Source: Halonotius roseus
GTDB taxonomy: Archaea > Halobacteriota > Halobacteria > Halobacteriales > Haloferacaceae
Reading direction: 5' to 3'
Assembly: GCF_006861655.1 (NCBI RefSeq)
Contig: NZ_SESI01000002.1
Span: 62,001-126,000 of the forward strand
DNA length: 64,000 nucleotides
Made by a program: the position numbers and the translations under genes. The notes under the pieces were generated by a model. The model had not been told where the DNA came from, did no database searches, and worked only from the letters and a program-made list of their open reading frames with translations. Positions 52,166 through 61,313 of this stretch are shown here, piece by piece (within the stretch, counting starts at the first letter, position 1; every line of letters starts with the position of its first letter).

Positions 52166-52867
52166 ATGTCGCACACAACATCCATCTGGTCGCCGTTGCG
52201 ATCGCCGGTCGGTACCGCGGTGAGCACCGCGGTCGTCGCGGCGGTGATGCTTGGAGCCGCGATCGCGGCGTATCTCAACGGCACCAACGCCGTGGTCACC
52301 GAACTTCGATCGCTCGCGTATCCTGTTGTGTGGATCGTCGTCAGCCTCGCGGCGGCGGTCTGGATCGGCCGGACGGTTCAGGGTCGGCCGCGCCGGTGGC
52401 GGGGGATCGCTGTTGGCGGCGGCTACACGCTGGGAATCGCCTGGCTCTCCGGGCTGATCGGATCGACAACCGGCGGCTTTCCGCCCCGGATCCACGCCGC
52501 GCCGCCGGGGTGGGGGCCGATCGTTCTCTACGACAGCGGGCTCATCCGGCTGTCGATCGTCCCGTTCAAGCTGATCGCGTATCTCGCCTTGGGGTACGTC
52601 ATCTACACCCTTGTGGCCGCCCACCGTGGCTCGATCCGGGCGGCTGTACTCGGTGTTGTCTCCTGTGTGAGCTGTACCGGGCCCTTGCTGGTCGCTGTCG
52701 TCGGTGCCATCGGCGGGACGCAGGCGACGACCGCGGTGGCAACCGCGGGCTACGACATCGCAACCGTGGCACTGGTAGCGACGTTCGGACTGCTCGTCGC
52801 GGTCGTGGCACGACAGCAGCCGACCGACCGAACCGACAGGGAAGCTACCGACCGGTCGACACGCTGA
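52166..52867 (+). CDS. Membrane protein of unknown function in the oxidase cluster
   Basis: A 233-residue protein with about six helices. A conserved-looking SCVSCTGPLLVAVVGAIGG motif in the second half is Cys-containing and could bind a metal or haem. The last 25 residues are polar and repeat-like (TDRTDREATDRSTR). Position after cbaE and before a SafE-like gene points to assembly or copper handling, which is inference. Confidence 0.65.
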   Translation: MSHTTSIWSPLRSPVGTAVSTAVVAAVMLGAAIAAYLNGTNAVVTELRSLAYPVVWIVVSLAAAVWIGRTVQGRPRRWRGIAVGGGYTLGIAWLSGLIGSTTGGFPPRIHAAPPGWGPIVLYDSGLIRLSIVPFKLIAYLALGYVIYTLVAAHRGSIRAAVLGVVSCVSCTGPLLVAVVGAIGGTQATTAVATAGYDIATVALVATFGLLVAVVARQQPTDRTDREATDRSTR

Positions 52868-53097
52868 TGCGGTCGATTAGATCACGGTCAACAATCAGAT
52901 CGCAGGCGACAGCGTACTTCGAGACCCACACCAGAGGCTACTTTCGCGTTGCGATGGTACCGTCGATAATGGTGCGACGTTCGGACGAACTCGGGTGGGT
53001 CTCCGGGAAGATCGGCGATGTCAACGGCGACGACGATGTCGATCGACTCGCCGACGACAGTCTCACAGTTCGAGACACCAATCAGACAGCTACCTGA
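52867..53097 (+). CDS. Possible 76-codon ORF sharing one base with the preceding stop
   Basis: The ATG at 52867 overlaps the upstream stop as TGATG, a coupling arrangement frequent in this genome. The N-terminal half of the product is basic and repetitive and the second half (GDVNGDDDVD) is acidic. I see no family. It may be a real small protein, a remnant, or chance; the only support is the overlap. Confidence 0.25.
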   Translation: MRSIRSRSTIRSQATAYFETHTRGYFRVAMVPSIMVRRSDELGWVSGKIGDVNGDDDVDRLADDSLTVRDTNQTAT

Positions 53098-53120
53098 CCG
53101 TGAGTCCCCTTCTCCAACCC

Positions 53121-53951
53121 ATGAGCCTCCTGCTCCAACACACCGTGGGCGTGCCGGGGTCGGCCAGCAGCCTTGCCGGCCAGCCCGTGAGCCTCGGCGT
53201 GTTTCTGCTGATCGGCCTCTTCGGTGGGGCCCACTGTCTGGGGATGTGTGGCCCGCTGGTGACGACCTACGCCGATCGGATGCGCGAGCAGTCAGCTGAA
53301 AGTGATCGCCGACCCGACAGCCGGCTCTCTGTCGGGATGGTCAAACAACACGGGCTGTTCAACCTCGGGCGGGCGGTCAGCTACGCGCTGATCGGCGGCC
53401 TGTTCGGGCTGGCCGGCTCGCTGGTCGTCGTCTCGGCAAGTCAGGTGACGACAGCGATCCGCGAGCTCAACATCGTCGTCGGCTTCACGATCGGGGTACT
53501 CATCATGGCCGCCGGGGTGAGCTATCTGGTTCGCGGGCAGGTCATCTCGCTGCCTGGCGAGTCGCTGGTGACGCCGGTGACGACGGCGGTGCAATCGCGG
53601 CTCATGGCGCGGGTCGACGACTACGTCGGCGGGCCGCAGGTCGCGCTGCTCGGGGGGATCCATGGGTTGTTGCCGTGTCCGCTGCTGTATCCGGCGTTTC
53701 TGTACGCGTTCGCCCAGGCCGCGCCGGTTCGGGGCGCGCTGTCGCTGGCCGCCCTCGGGCTCGGAACGGTTCCGTCGCTGTTTCTCTACGGGACGCTGTT
53801 CCAGTCGGTATCGGTGTCGACCCGGGTGAAACTCCATCGGATACTCGGCGTGGGATTCCTCGTGTTGGGGTATATCCCGTTTCAGCACGCGCTGATGCTC
53901 ATCGGGATCGAGCTGCCACACCTGCCGGTACCGTTCTACCAGCCGCTGTGA
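53121..53951 (+). CDS. SafE/DsbD-like membrane protein of the oxidase assembly group
   Basis: A 276-residue protein with six helices. It has GAHCLGMCGPLVTTY near the N-terminus and GGIHGLLPCPLLYPAFLYA in the middle. This is the SafE (UreH-like transmembrane, DsbD_2) fold, whose Cys/His motifs occur in many copper-trafficking and oxidase-assembly clusters. The GGAHCxGMCGP motif is diagnostic. The ATG at 53121 is chosen by homology; the frame is open further upstream. Confidence 0.82.
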   Translation: MSLLLQHTVGVPGSASSLAGQPVSLGVFLLIGLFGGAHCLGMCGPLVTTYADRMREQSAESDRRPDSRLSVGMVKQHGLFNLGRAVSYALIGGLFGLAGSLVVVSASQVTTAIRELNIVVGFTIGVLIMAAGVSYLVRGQVISLPGESLVTPVTTAVQSRLMARVDDYVGGPQVALLGGIHGLLPCPLLYPAFLYAFAQAAPVRGALSLAALGLGTVPSLFLYGTLFQSVSVSTRVKLHRILGVGFLVLGYIPFQHALMLIGIELPHLPVPFYQPL

Positions 53952-53971
53952 GCAGGGTAGTGTCTCGAAAC

Positions 53972-54060
53972 CCCCGGAGGGAGGGGAACCGCGGCTCCAG
54001 CCGGGGAAGCACGACGAAACTTACGAGAGAGGTCGCTCCCCTCGGGCTAGCGGGGCGACC
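53972..54060. other. Two-hairpin intergenic element, candidate structured RNA or mobile-element end
   Basis: Hairpin 1: CCCCGG (53972-53977) and GGAG (53980-53983) pair with CTCC (53995-53998) and CCGGGG (54001-54006). Hairpin 2: GGTCG (54031-54035) and CCCC (54038-54041) pair with GGGG (54052-54055) and CGACC (54056-54060). The two fill the gap between the SafE-like gene and the kinase gene. It resembles the structured end of an IS200/IS605 element, but no TnpB ORF is present, so the nature is unknown. Confidence 0.45.
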
Positions 54061-54176
54061 ATCAGATTCCTGTTGCTGGAGGGTTTAAGCCTCGCCGGAT
54101 CATGTCAATGCTGCCGGCTTTGTGCCGCGGGTGAGCAAACCCTGATGATTATTACCATATCCGAGCAACAACCGGT

Positions 54177-55214
54177 ATGAGCGAGTCGGTGTACGAATCG
54201 ATCGTCGAACACAGCAACGATGGGATCTTTCTCGCCCAAGACGGCGAGATCGTCTACGCCAATCAACGACTGTGTGAGCTAACAGGCTATGAAAAGGCCG
54301 ATCTCATCGGTGCCTCGAAATGGCAGATCGTTGCCCCCGACGATCGTGAGCTCGTTGAGGGGTACCATTTCGCCCGAATGAGCGGTGATACTGCTCCCTC
54401 GCAGTATGAGATCGAGTTACAGACGGCCGACGACGAGCTGGTGGCCGTCGAGCTCTCGGTCAGCCGCGTCGACTACGAGGGCGAACCCGCGGCGGCTTCG
54501 ATCTGCCGGGATATCACCGACCGCCAGCAGTACCAGCAGCGACTGGAGGAACAACGCGACAACCTCGAACTGCTGAACCAGGTGGTGCGTCACGATATCC
54601 GCAACGATCTCCAGATCGTCGTCGCCTACAGCGAGATGTTGGACGGGAAGGTCGACGAGGATGCCGAGGGGTATCTTCGATCGATCCGTGAGAGTGCGCG
54701 CAACGCGGTCGATCTCACCGCGACCGCGCGGGATCTCGCCAACGTCATGCTCCAACAGCACGAGCGAAAAACGATCGCGCTCGACCGACCGCTCGAACAG
54801 CAGATCGAATCGATCCGGTCGGCCCACGCAACCGCCGTCATCAACGTTGCTGGCTCGATCCCGCCGGTGACTGTCTACGGCAACGAGCTACTCGATGCGG
54901 TCTTTCGGAATCTCCTCCAGAATGCGATCCAGCACAACGACAAAGAAGTGCCAGAAATCTCCGTCAGCGTCGACCGCGGCGACGACACCATCCGAGTCTC
55001 TGTCGCCGACAACGGCCCGGGGATCCCCGAGAACCAACGCGAGGAGATCTTCGGCAAAGGCGAAAAAGGGTTGGAAAGCGAGGGGTCAGGGATCGGGCTC
55101 TATCTCGTCTACACGCTTGTCGACAGCTACGGCGGGTCGGTGTGGGTTGAGGACAACGAGCCCGAGGGAGCCGTCTTCATCGTCGAGCTGCCGGTCGCCG
55201 ACAGCGACGAGTGA
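54177..55214 (+). CDS. PAS-domain sensor histidine kinase
   Basis: A 345-residue soluble kinase. PAS domain at about 1-115 (SNDGIFLAQDGEIVYANQRL, then SICRDITDRQQ), coiled-coil, HisKA with the acceptor H139 in LNQVVRHDIRNDLQI, and HATPase_c with NLLQNAIQHNDKE, VADNGPGIPENQ and GSGIGLYLVYTL. The H-box type is common in haloarchaea. No membrane helix and no cognate response regulator adjacent. The ATG at 54177 is the first in frame. Confidence 0.87.
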   Translation: MSESVYESIVEHSNDGIFLAQDGEIVYANQRLCELTGYEKADLIGASKWQIVAPDDRELVEGYHFARMSGDTAPSQYEIELQTADDELVAVELSVSRVDYEGEPAAASICRDITDRQQYQQRLEEQRDNLELLNQVVRHDIRNDLQIVVAYSEMLDGKVDEDAEGYLRSIRESARNAVDLTATARDLANVMLQQHERKTIALDRPLEQQIESIRSAHATAVINVAGSIPPVTVYGNELLDAVFRNLLQNAIQHNDKEVPEISVSVDRGDDTIRVSVADNGPGIPENQREEIFGKGEKGLESEGSGIGLYLVYTLVDSYGGSVWVEDNEPEGAVFIVELPVADSDE

Positions 55215-55219
55215 GGCGA

Positions 55220-55846
55220 CTACGCTGTTACGAACTGGAGCAACTCATCGCGTTTGGCAGCGCGGATGTGGTGTTGGAGGGCGGTTCGAAGGCTGTCGAT
55301 CCGGCCGGCCTTGGCGGTGATCGGCGCGATGACCTCGTCGTCCCACTGCTGCCACGGCGGAAACAGTCCGAGGCGATCACAGAGATCGTTGAGTCGCTCG
55401 TCTTTGTCGTCGACCTTGTCCATCTTGTTGACGGCGACGACGGTCGGCACCCCGAGTTCCTCCAAGAAGTGGTACATCTCCACGTCGTGGGGGATCTCGC
55501 CGCGGTCGCTGTGGCGGTCGATGATGTCGATAACGCTCTTGCCGTCGACGACGAGGACGGCCGCCAGAATCGAGTCGGCGTTGTCCTCGATGTAGCGGAC
55601 GATGTCGGTCTGGATCGCCTCGCGGTGCTCGCCCTCAACACCGGACATGAACCCGAACCCCGGCAGGTCGGTGAACATGAAGCTCTGGCCCGACCAATCG
55701 AAGTGGTTCGGCTCGCGTGTCACCCCCGGTTTCTGACCGGTCGGCACACTGTGGCCTGTCAGCTCCCGCATGATCGTCGATTTCCCGACGTTTGACCGGC
55801 CGACCAACACGATCTCGTCGTCACGGTCGGGGCGACCTTCGAACAT
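55220..55846 (-). CDS. engB: EngB-type GTP-binding protein
   Basis: A 208-residue TRAFAC GTPase. G1 is [12 protein letters not shown]3 is [13 protein letters not shown]4 is [11 protein letters not shown]. The family helps ribosome large-subunit assembly in bacteria; archaeal homologues are less studied. The ATG at 55846 starts the conserved part. A TATA-like CTTATATAC about 60 bp upstream suggests a leader of about 35 nt, unlike the leaderless neighbours. It converges on the kinase gene, 5 bp away. Confidence 0.88.
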   Translation of the reverse strand: MFEGRPDRDDEIVLVGRSNVGKSTIMRELTGHSVPTGQKPGVTREPNHFDWSGQSFMFTDLPGFGFMSGVEGEHREAIQTDIVRYIEDNADSILAAVLVVDGKSVIDIIDRHSDRGEIPHDVEMYHFLEELGVPTVVAVNKMDKVDDKDERLNDLCDRLGLFPPWQQWDDEVIAPITAKAGRIDSLRTALQHHIRAAKRDELLQFVTA

Positions 55847-55966
55847 ACCGGCTTTCGGCGACCGGCAGGGAAACGGTTTGCGTTCAGCAGGGCGGGCCGA
55901 GATTGGGTATATAAGAGTACGCAGAAGGTGAGTCGGCCAGACGATCAACCGCACTCCTGGCGGACT

Positions 55967-56079
55967 GAAAGGGCGAGACGCTATCGACGAACCCCGGCGA
56001 CGCAAGCACTGCAGGAACGAGCGAAGCGAGTGACGAAGCGCGCAGCGAGCCGCGGGAGTCGATAGCGTCGAGGGCTTTC
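55967..56079. repeat. 113-bp inverted-repeat element between divergent engB and the MTHFS gene
   Basis: Arms at 55967-55988 and 56058-56079 match at 16 of 22 positions, including a perfect 12-bp core GACGCTATCGAC (55977-55988) and its inverse (56058-56069) and outer GAAAG/CTTTC. The loop contains CGAGCGAAGCGAGTGACGAAGCGC, a GAGCGAAGCGAG-type palindrome common in haloarchaeal intergenic DNA. Confidence 0.75.
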
Positions 56080-56165
56080 TATACCTCTGTCGAATACTCA
56101 ACTTATTAATTGAATCTTGCGAGCCGATACCGAAAATTTTCACCACTCGCAGCGAACGCCCAGCC

Positions 56166-56876
56166 ATGACAAAAGACAATCTCCGCGAACGCATCTGGGA
56201 TCGCCTCGAAACTGAGGGGATCGCCCGGTTCCCGTTTCCGCCACACGGCCGCATCCCAAACTTCGCCAACGCCAGCGACGCAGCCGACCGACTGGCCGAG
56301 ACTGATGCGTGGCGAGCCGCCGACACGCTCAAATGTAACCCCGACGCCCCGCAGTTACCGGTACGCCGGCAGGCCCTCCGCGAGGGGAAAACGCTCTACA
56401 TGGCTGTCCCACGCTTGAGCGAGCCGAAGCCGTTTCTCCGGCTTGCACCCGACGAGGTCGACGACATCGACGACGCGACGACGGTCTCCGGCTCCGCAAA
56501 ACACGGCGTCCCTGTCGACCCTGAGGCGATGCCACAGATCGATCTCATCGTCGCCGGCAGCGTTGCCGTCGACGCCGCGGGCAACCGTGTCGGGAAAGGT
56601 GAGGGGTTCAGCGATCTGGAGTTCGCCGTCCTGCGGGGCTTCGATCGCGTCGACACGAATACCACTGTCGCTACCACTGTCCACGATAGCCAAGTCGTCG
56701 ACGACAGCGAGATCGAGCCCGATCGCCACGACGTACCGTTGGATCTCGTCGTGACGCCGACGCGAACAGTCGAGACCAACGCTGTCGCAGATCGGCCTGA
56801 TGGACTCTACTGGGACGACATCGCTGCCGAGAAAATCGAGGAAATTCCCGTACTGCAACGACTACAGCCCGAATAG
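56166..56876 (+). CDS. 5-formyltetrahydrofolate cyclo-ligase family protein (MTHFS-like)
   Basis: A 236-residue protein. It has the MTHFS/MTHFSD-type pattern: [15 protein letters not shown] at the start, [46 protein letters not shown] (nucleotide-binding loop, in part), and [13 protein letters not shown] near the end. It probably binds ATP and a folate or another pterin-like compound; the actual reaction in archaea is unknown. A TATA-like GAAAATTTTC about 30 bp upstream supports the ATG at 56166. Confidence 0.8.
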   Translation: MTKDNLRERIWDRLETEGIARFPFPPHGRIPNFANASDAADRLAETDAWRAADTLKCNPDAPQLPVRRQALREGKTLYMAVPRLSEPKPFLRLAPDEVDDIDDATTVSGSAKHGVPVDPEAMPQIDLIVAGSVAVDAAGNRVGKGEGFSDLEFAVLRGFDRVDTNTTVATTVHDSQVVDDSEIEPDRHDVPLDLVVTPTRTVETNAVADRPDGLYWDDIAAEKIEEIPVLQRLQPE

Positions 56877-56890
56877 TACCGACTCCGATT

Positions 56891-57862
56891 TCAGGCGTCC
56901 CGCGAGGGGAGGTCGGGCTCGTAGCCAACGGCGTCGACCGCCATACTGAGCACCTCCTCGATCCCCTCCTCCTCGGTGATGCTCATGTAGGCGTCGGCCT
57001 CGACATCGGTCGAGCGGTCGCTTTTGTTGCAGATCGTGAGGATTGGAATATCGCGGTCAGCGAACCGGTCGACGAGGTCGTCACGCAAGGCCAACTGCAC
57101 GTCCAGCGGGTAGCCGCAGTCGCCGGAGGCATCGACAAAGAAGAGGATCGTATCCGCGAGATGCTCGATCGCACCGGCGGCCTGCCGCTCGATATCGTTG
57201 CGGTCGTCCTCGGGGCGGTCGAGCAGCCCCGGCGTGTCGATCAGCTGATAGCGGATATGGTCGCGTTCGACGTGGCCGATCTGGACGCCACGGGTGGTGA
57301 AGGGATACTCCGCGATCTCGTTTGAGGCGCGGCTGACGTGGTTGACAAAGGAGGATTTGCCGACATTGGGGTAGCCCGCGATGACGATCGCCGGCTCGTC
57401 CGGGCGGATGTCCGGGATCCCTTTGAGCGCGTCGCGGGCGTCGCCGACCGCCCGGAGATCGTCTTTGATCTCGTCCATGATGTCGGCGATACGGGCGAAG
57501 GCCTGCTTGCGGTGTTTGCGTGCGGTGTCGGGGTCGGTCTTACGGAGCTTTGTGTTGTACTCCCGACCCAGTTCCTCGATCTGGCGGCTGGCCCAGGTGA
57601 CCTCCGACAGCGACTGCCGGAGTTCGTCGACATCGACGATGGCGTCGGCGAGTTCGTAGTAGAACGGGTCAACGTAGTCGAAATCCGGCCACGCGGTGAC
57701 GACGTTTTCGAGGTTGTCGGAGGTGATGTTGACCGCGACGGTCAGCATCGACTGCTGGGCCTCAAGGCCGCCTTTGGCGTTGCCGGCGCGGGCAGCCCGC
57801 GAGAAGGCCTTGTCAAGGAGCTCCTCCGACCGGGGAGCTGTGGGGAGATTCTCGAAAATCAT
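56891..57862 (-). CDS. Nog1-type GTPase
   Basis: A 323-residue protein. Residues 1-160 form the NOG1 helical domain (IFENLPTAPRSEELLDKAF, ASRQIEELGREYNTKLRKT), and the G-domain has GYPNVGKSSFVNHVS (about 166-180), DTPGLLDRP and CNKSDR. In eukaryotes Nog1 acts in 60S subunit biogenesis; archaeal versions lack the long C-terminal region, as here. It is divergent from the following HEAT protein gene. Confidence 0.92.
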   Translation of the reverse strand: MIFENLPTAPRSEELLDKAFSRAARAGNAKGGLEAQQSMLTVAVNITSDNLENVVTAWPDFDYVDPFYYELADAIVDVDELRQSLSEVTWASRQIEELGREYNTKLRKTDPDTARKHRKQAFARIADIMDEIKDDLRAVGDARDALKGIPDIRPDEPAIVIAGYPNVGKSSFVNHVSRASNEIAEYPFTTRGVQIGHVERDHIRYQLIDTPGLLDRPEDDRNDIERQAAGAIEHLADTILFFVDASGDCGYPLDVQLALRDDLVDRFADRDIPILTICNKSDRSTDVEADAYMSITEEEGIEEVLSMAVDAVGYEPDLPSRDA

Positions 57863-58178
57863 TTGCCGGACACACGCGGCGGCAAGGGAAAAGCGCGTCC
57901 GTTTGGCTTTCTACGGCGTGTTCGTGGGGTCGCGTGGCAGCCAAACTTGGATCTCCACAGACCGGGTCACCGCTCACCGTGCAGATCTCGTCTGTGCTGA
58001 ACGCTGCTGGCGTGGAGGCCGCGGTGGGACAGCCCTCAAAGCCACGACGAACAGCGAACTGCAGCGGATCGCAGAGGCTCACCCAGCGTGGCGGTAGTGC
58101 GGCACAAAAGCTTTCATAATGAAATGAGTTGGAATATAATCACTATCTTTTTACTTAGAACAGGCATAACAGCATAAA
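57863..58178. other. Intergenic region between Nog1 and HEAT-repeat genes, nothing identified
   Basis: About 315 bp. The first two-thirds are GC-rich and contain short ORFs on both strands (for example 57934-58119 plus and 57813-58082 minus), none with a recognised motif. The last 50 bp contain the promoter of the next gene (CTTTTTACTTAG, about 26 bp before 58179). Confidence 0.4.
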
Positions 58179-59453
58179 ATGGCAAAGTCGCCAGCCCGGG
58201 GAACGGCTGACTATCTGTACTCGCTTGCGGATCGCGGCGAGTACGCGGAGCTGATCCGCCATATCCGAGACCACAGCGATCAGAACGTCCGCTACGGTGC
58301 CTCCGGGATCCTGGCTGAATCCGCCGGGGAGTTTGCCGAGGCGGTCACCCCAGAAACACAGCAAGCCCTCATCGACTGCGTGCTCAATGAGCCGAGTGAT
58401 ACGATCCGTGCCAACGTGCTTACGATCTTATTCACGGTTGATGAATCCACATTCGATACCATCATCACGCGGCTTGAGTCAAACCCGGATGAAACACCAA
58501 CCGAGACCCCGTATCCGCTGATCTTAACCAAGTGGCAATCATCTGATAGCTGGTCGTTGCGATTTCTTGCGATCGTCGGATTCAGCCGTGCCAGAAGTCA
58601 AAGTAGCATCTCCAGGCTGCGCACGGTGCTCAAACGGGAAACTGATTATCGGGTGGTCAAGCGGGCGATCGAGGCGACCGGCACAGTTGGCGACGAGACG
58701 TTTGTCTCACCGATCCAGGAGTATCTCCGGGCCGATGGGTCGGAGTTTCACCAGTCTGTAAGCACCGAACAGCTGGAAAGCGTCAGAGAGGCTGCGGTCG
58801 AAGCCCTTGTCGAGATCGGTACCGATGCCGCCTACGAGGCACTTGTCTCTGCCTCCAGAAGCACCGATGAGGATCTCAAAGCCCATGTCATCAGCGAGAT
58901 CGGCCGGTTTGGGGCTCAAGAAACGGTTGATCTGGTTGTCGACAAGTTGGATGACGACGACAACGAGAACGTACGCGAGGAAGCAGCCGCAGGCGTCATC
59001 ACGACGTTTACCGAAACCGATTTTGACGAAGGGGGTGCGGTTCGACAGCAGGCGATCGAAAAGATGGCCGAGGAGATCTCGACAGATGTCTCCGCGGAGT
59101 TTGCCTCGATCGTCGAAGACTCACCGCACAAATCCGAGCAGCGAAACGCCGCCTGGCTGTTGGGCCAACTCGAAACGTCGAACCCCGAGGCGATCGATAC
59201 GCTGGTTTCGGCACTCAACGACGAGGACGACAACCTGCGGAAGATCGCCTCAGCAAGCCTCACGAAGCTTGATCAGTCCGACGTTGAGGAGAAGATCGAC
59301 TCGTTTCTGGACACCGTTGATGAGGACACCGACGCGCATACGCTCGCCTCGTTTGTCCAGAAAACGCTCCACAGCAGCGGCGAGGAGGCGAAAAAAGAGA
59401 TGGTCGAGTATACTCACGTCGCCGATCCCAGCGACTACACGTCCGGCGAGTGA
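58179..59453 (+). CDS. HEAT-repeat protein
   Basis: A 424-residue helical solenoid. The sequence is a string of about 8-9 degenerate HEAT/PBS-lyase repeats, each with the pattern of two helices and a central Asp or Arg (for example VREAAVEALVEIGTDAAYEALV and RNAAWLLGQLETSNPEAIDTLVSAL). Such proteins are scaffolds for protein-protein contacts. Acidic residues dominate. No partner is evident from the neighbours. The ATG at 58179 is leaderless with a TATA-like box 26 bp upstream. Confidence 0.85.
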   Translation: MAKSPARGTADYLYSLADRGEYAELIRHIRDHSDQNVRYGASGILAESAGEFAEAVTPETQQALIDCVLNEPSDTIRANVLTILFTVDESTFDTIITRLESNPDETPTETPYPLILTKWQSSDSWSLRFLAIVGFSRARSQSSISRLRTVLKRETDYRVVKRAIEATGTVGDETFVSPIQEYLRADGSEFHQSVSTEQLESVREAAVEALVEIGTDAAYEALVSASRSTDEDLKAHVISEIGRFGAQETVDLVVDKLDDDDNENVREEAAAGVITTFTETDFDEGGAVRQQAIEKMAEEISTDVSAEFASIVEDSPHKSEQRNAAWLLGQLETSNPEAIDTLVSALNDEDDNLRKIASASLTKLDQSDVEEKIDSFLDTVDEDTDAHTLASFVQKTLHSSGEEAKKEMVEYTHVADPSDYTSGE

Positions 59454-59473
59454 GATAGCTCCGCTTCGTTGCC

Positions 59474-60772
59474 CTACTCCCAATCCTCGTAAGTTGGCCG
59501 CTCCAGATCACCAGGGAAGTCGTCGATCGGCGCGGTCGTCTGATCGCCCGTCTGCATATCCTTCACCGTCACCTCGCCGTTTTCGAGGTCGCGCTCGCCG
59601 ACGATGACGACCGTCTCGGCGTTGATCGAGTCGGCGTAGTTCATCTGTGCGCCAAAGCTCCGGTCGGATACGTCGCTTTCGACGACGTGACCGCGATTGC
59701 GAAGCTGGCGGGCGACCTCGCTGGCGACCGCACGGGTGTCGCCGACGCTCAGGACGTAGTAATCGGTCGAGGGGGCTTCCTCGGGCCAGACACCGGCGCG
59801 CTCACAGAGCAACTGCAGGGTTGCGTGGCCGGGGGCGACGCCAACGGCGGGCGTCGGCTGCCCACCGAAGCTCTCGATGAGGTCGTCGTAGCGGCCGCCG
59901 CCGAAGACAGATCGGGAGACCTCACCTGTCGAGTCGAAACACTCGAAGACGACGCCGGTGTAGTAGTCCAGCCCGCGCGCCGTTTCCAGCGATACGTCAC
60001 AGAACTCGCGGACGCCGAAATCGTCTGCGGCGTCGAGCACTGCTTCGAGGTTGGCGACGGCGTCGGCGACGCGATCGGTTTCGGCGAACTCAACGAGGTC
60101 AGCGAGGTCGTCAGTCCCAAGGAGGTCGTCGAACGTCTCGGCCTGATCGTAGCGAAGCCCGGCATCGTGCAGCAGGTCGTAGTATTCGTCGGTCTCGATC
60201 TTTTCGGACTTGTCGACCGCGCGGATCGCGCTTTCGGTGTCGACCTCGGCGTCGAAGGCGTTCAGGAGCCCGCCCAGCAGATCGCGGTGAGAGACGCGGA
60301 ACTCGAAGTCCTCGCCCGTCAAACCGAGATCGGTCAAGGCGTCGGCAGCGAAGGCAAGGATCTCGGCGTCGGCGGTCGGCTCACTCGACCCGAAGATATC
60401 GACGTTAGTCTGATAGAACTCCCGGAATCGTCCCTGTTGAACCTGTTCGTACCGCCAGAAGGGTCGCGTCGAGTACCACTTGATCGGCTTGGCGAGGGCC
60501 TGCTGTTTGGCGACGACCATGCGGGCGACCGTCGGCGTCAACTCGGGCGTCAGCGTCACGTCGCGGCCTCCCTTGTCGGTGAAGTTGTAGAGCTGGTCGA
60601 CGATCTCGTCGCCGGATTTGTCGGTATAGAGCTCGGTCGCCTCCAGCGTCGGCGTCCCGATCTCGCGGAACCCATAGCGGGCGGCCGTGCCCTCGACGGT
60701 ATCGATGACCTCCCGGCGGGCGGTCATCTCGTCGGGGTAGAAATCCCGGAAGCCTTTGAGTCGGTCGTACAT
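59474..60772 (-). CDS. hisS: Histidyl-tRNA synthetase
   Basis: A 432-residue class II aminoacyl-tRNA synthetase. Motif 1 is around the GFREIGTPTLE segment, motif 2 is WRYEQVQQGRFREFYQTNVD, the histidine-specific HisA motif is RGLDYYTGVVFE, and motif 3 is in GGGRYDDLIESFGG with a following AVGVAPGHATL. The C-terminal anticodon-binding domain ends in GDLERPTYEDW. It charges tRNA-His. Full length and complete. Confidence 0.97.
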   Translation of the reverse strand: MYDRLKGFRDFYPDEMTARREVIDTVEGTAARYGFREIGTPTLEATELYTDKSGDEIVDQLYNFTDKGGRDVTLTPELTPTVARMVVAKQQALAKPIKWYSTRPFWRYEQVQQGRFREFYQTNVDIFGSSEPTADAEILAFAADALTDLGLTGEDFEFRVSHRDLLGGLLNAFDAEVDTESAIRAVDKSEKIETDEYYDLLHDAGLRYDQAETFDDLLGTDDLADLVEFAETDRVADAVANLEAVLDAADDFGVREFCDVSLETARGLDYYTGVVFECFDSTGEVSRSVFGGGRYDDLIESFGGQPTPAVGVAPGHATLQLLCERAGVWPEEAPSTDYYVLSVGDTRAVASEVARQLRNRGHVVESDVSDRSFGAQMNYADSINAETVVIVGERDLENGEVTVKDMQTGDQTTAPIDDFPGDLERPTYEDWE

Positions 60773-60848
60773 GGCGAGCGGTTTGGGAGGCCCGCGCTTG
60801 AATGCTGTCCTTTGGCGGCCCCGCCGTCAACCCCCGCTTGTCGGCCGC

Positions 60849-61244
60849 TCAGTCGACGATTTCGAGTTTGGTGTTGAGGTTCTTCGCAAGCTCAGCTTCG
60901 ATATCCGGGTAGAGACCGAGCAGCCGGCCGATCCACCGTCGAAGCCGGCCGCGTTTGCTCTTGCCGACCAACACGTGATCGGCGTTCTGTCTGGCGGCTT
61001 CATCAACGATCGCCTCTTCGAGAACGTAGCCGCGGCGGACAACGTAGTGGGCGGGGATCTCGCCGAACTCGGCTTCGACCGCAGCCTGGAGCTTTCCCCG
61101 ACTGATCCGGTCGCCGTTCTGGAGCAGTGAGACGTGGAGAACGATCAACGAGTCGCTATCCTCGTGGCCCTCAAGCCCGCGCTCGATCGTTCGGTGACTG
61201 TCAGCCGTCAGCGGATACCGAACCGTGACGAGCGTCGTCGACAT
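60849..61244 (-). CDS. Universal stress protein family (UspA-like)
   Basis: A 131-residue single-domain protein of the Usp fold: N-terminal strand STTLVTVRYPLTAD, a central helix, and the signature at the end VGKSKRGRLRRWIGR, which resembles the G-2x-G-9x-G-(S/T) nucleotide-binding motif but lacks the typical glycine spacing. ATP binding is therefore uncertain. It is on the same strand as hisS, with a 75-bp gap, but independent transcription is likely. Confidence 0.78.
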   Translation of the reverse strand: MSTTLVTVRYPLTADSHRTIERGLEGHEDSDSLIVLHVSLLQNGDRISRGKLQAAVEAEFGEIPAHYVVRRGYVLEEAIVDEAARQNADHVLVGKSKRGRLRRWIGRLLGLYPDIEAELAKNLNTKLEIVD

Positions 61245-61313
61245 GGGGGGTAGTTGGCGAACGGAGTATATTTGTCTTCCTTTCGCGGCTTCGATGATCG
61301 CGTTGTGCTCGCC

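Noticed and set aside
51874-53097. 407-codon plus-strand ORF crossing cbaE and the next membrane gene
   Set aside because: It is out of frame with two well-supported genes and arginine-rich; only the last 76 codons could be real and are listed separately with low confidence.
57813-58119. Short ORFs on both strands between the Nog1 and HEAT genes
   Set aside because: Composition and lack of motifs indicate chance frames; one overlaps the start of the Nog1 gene.
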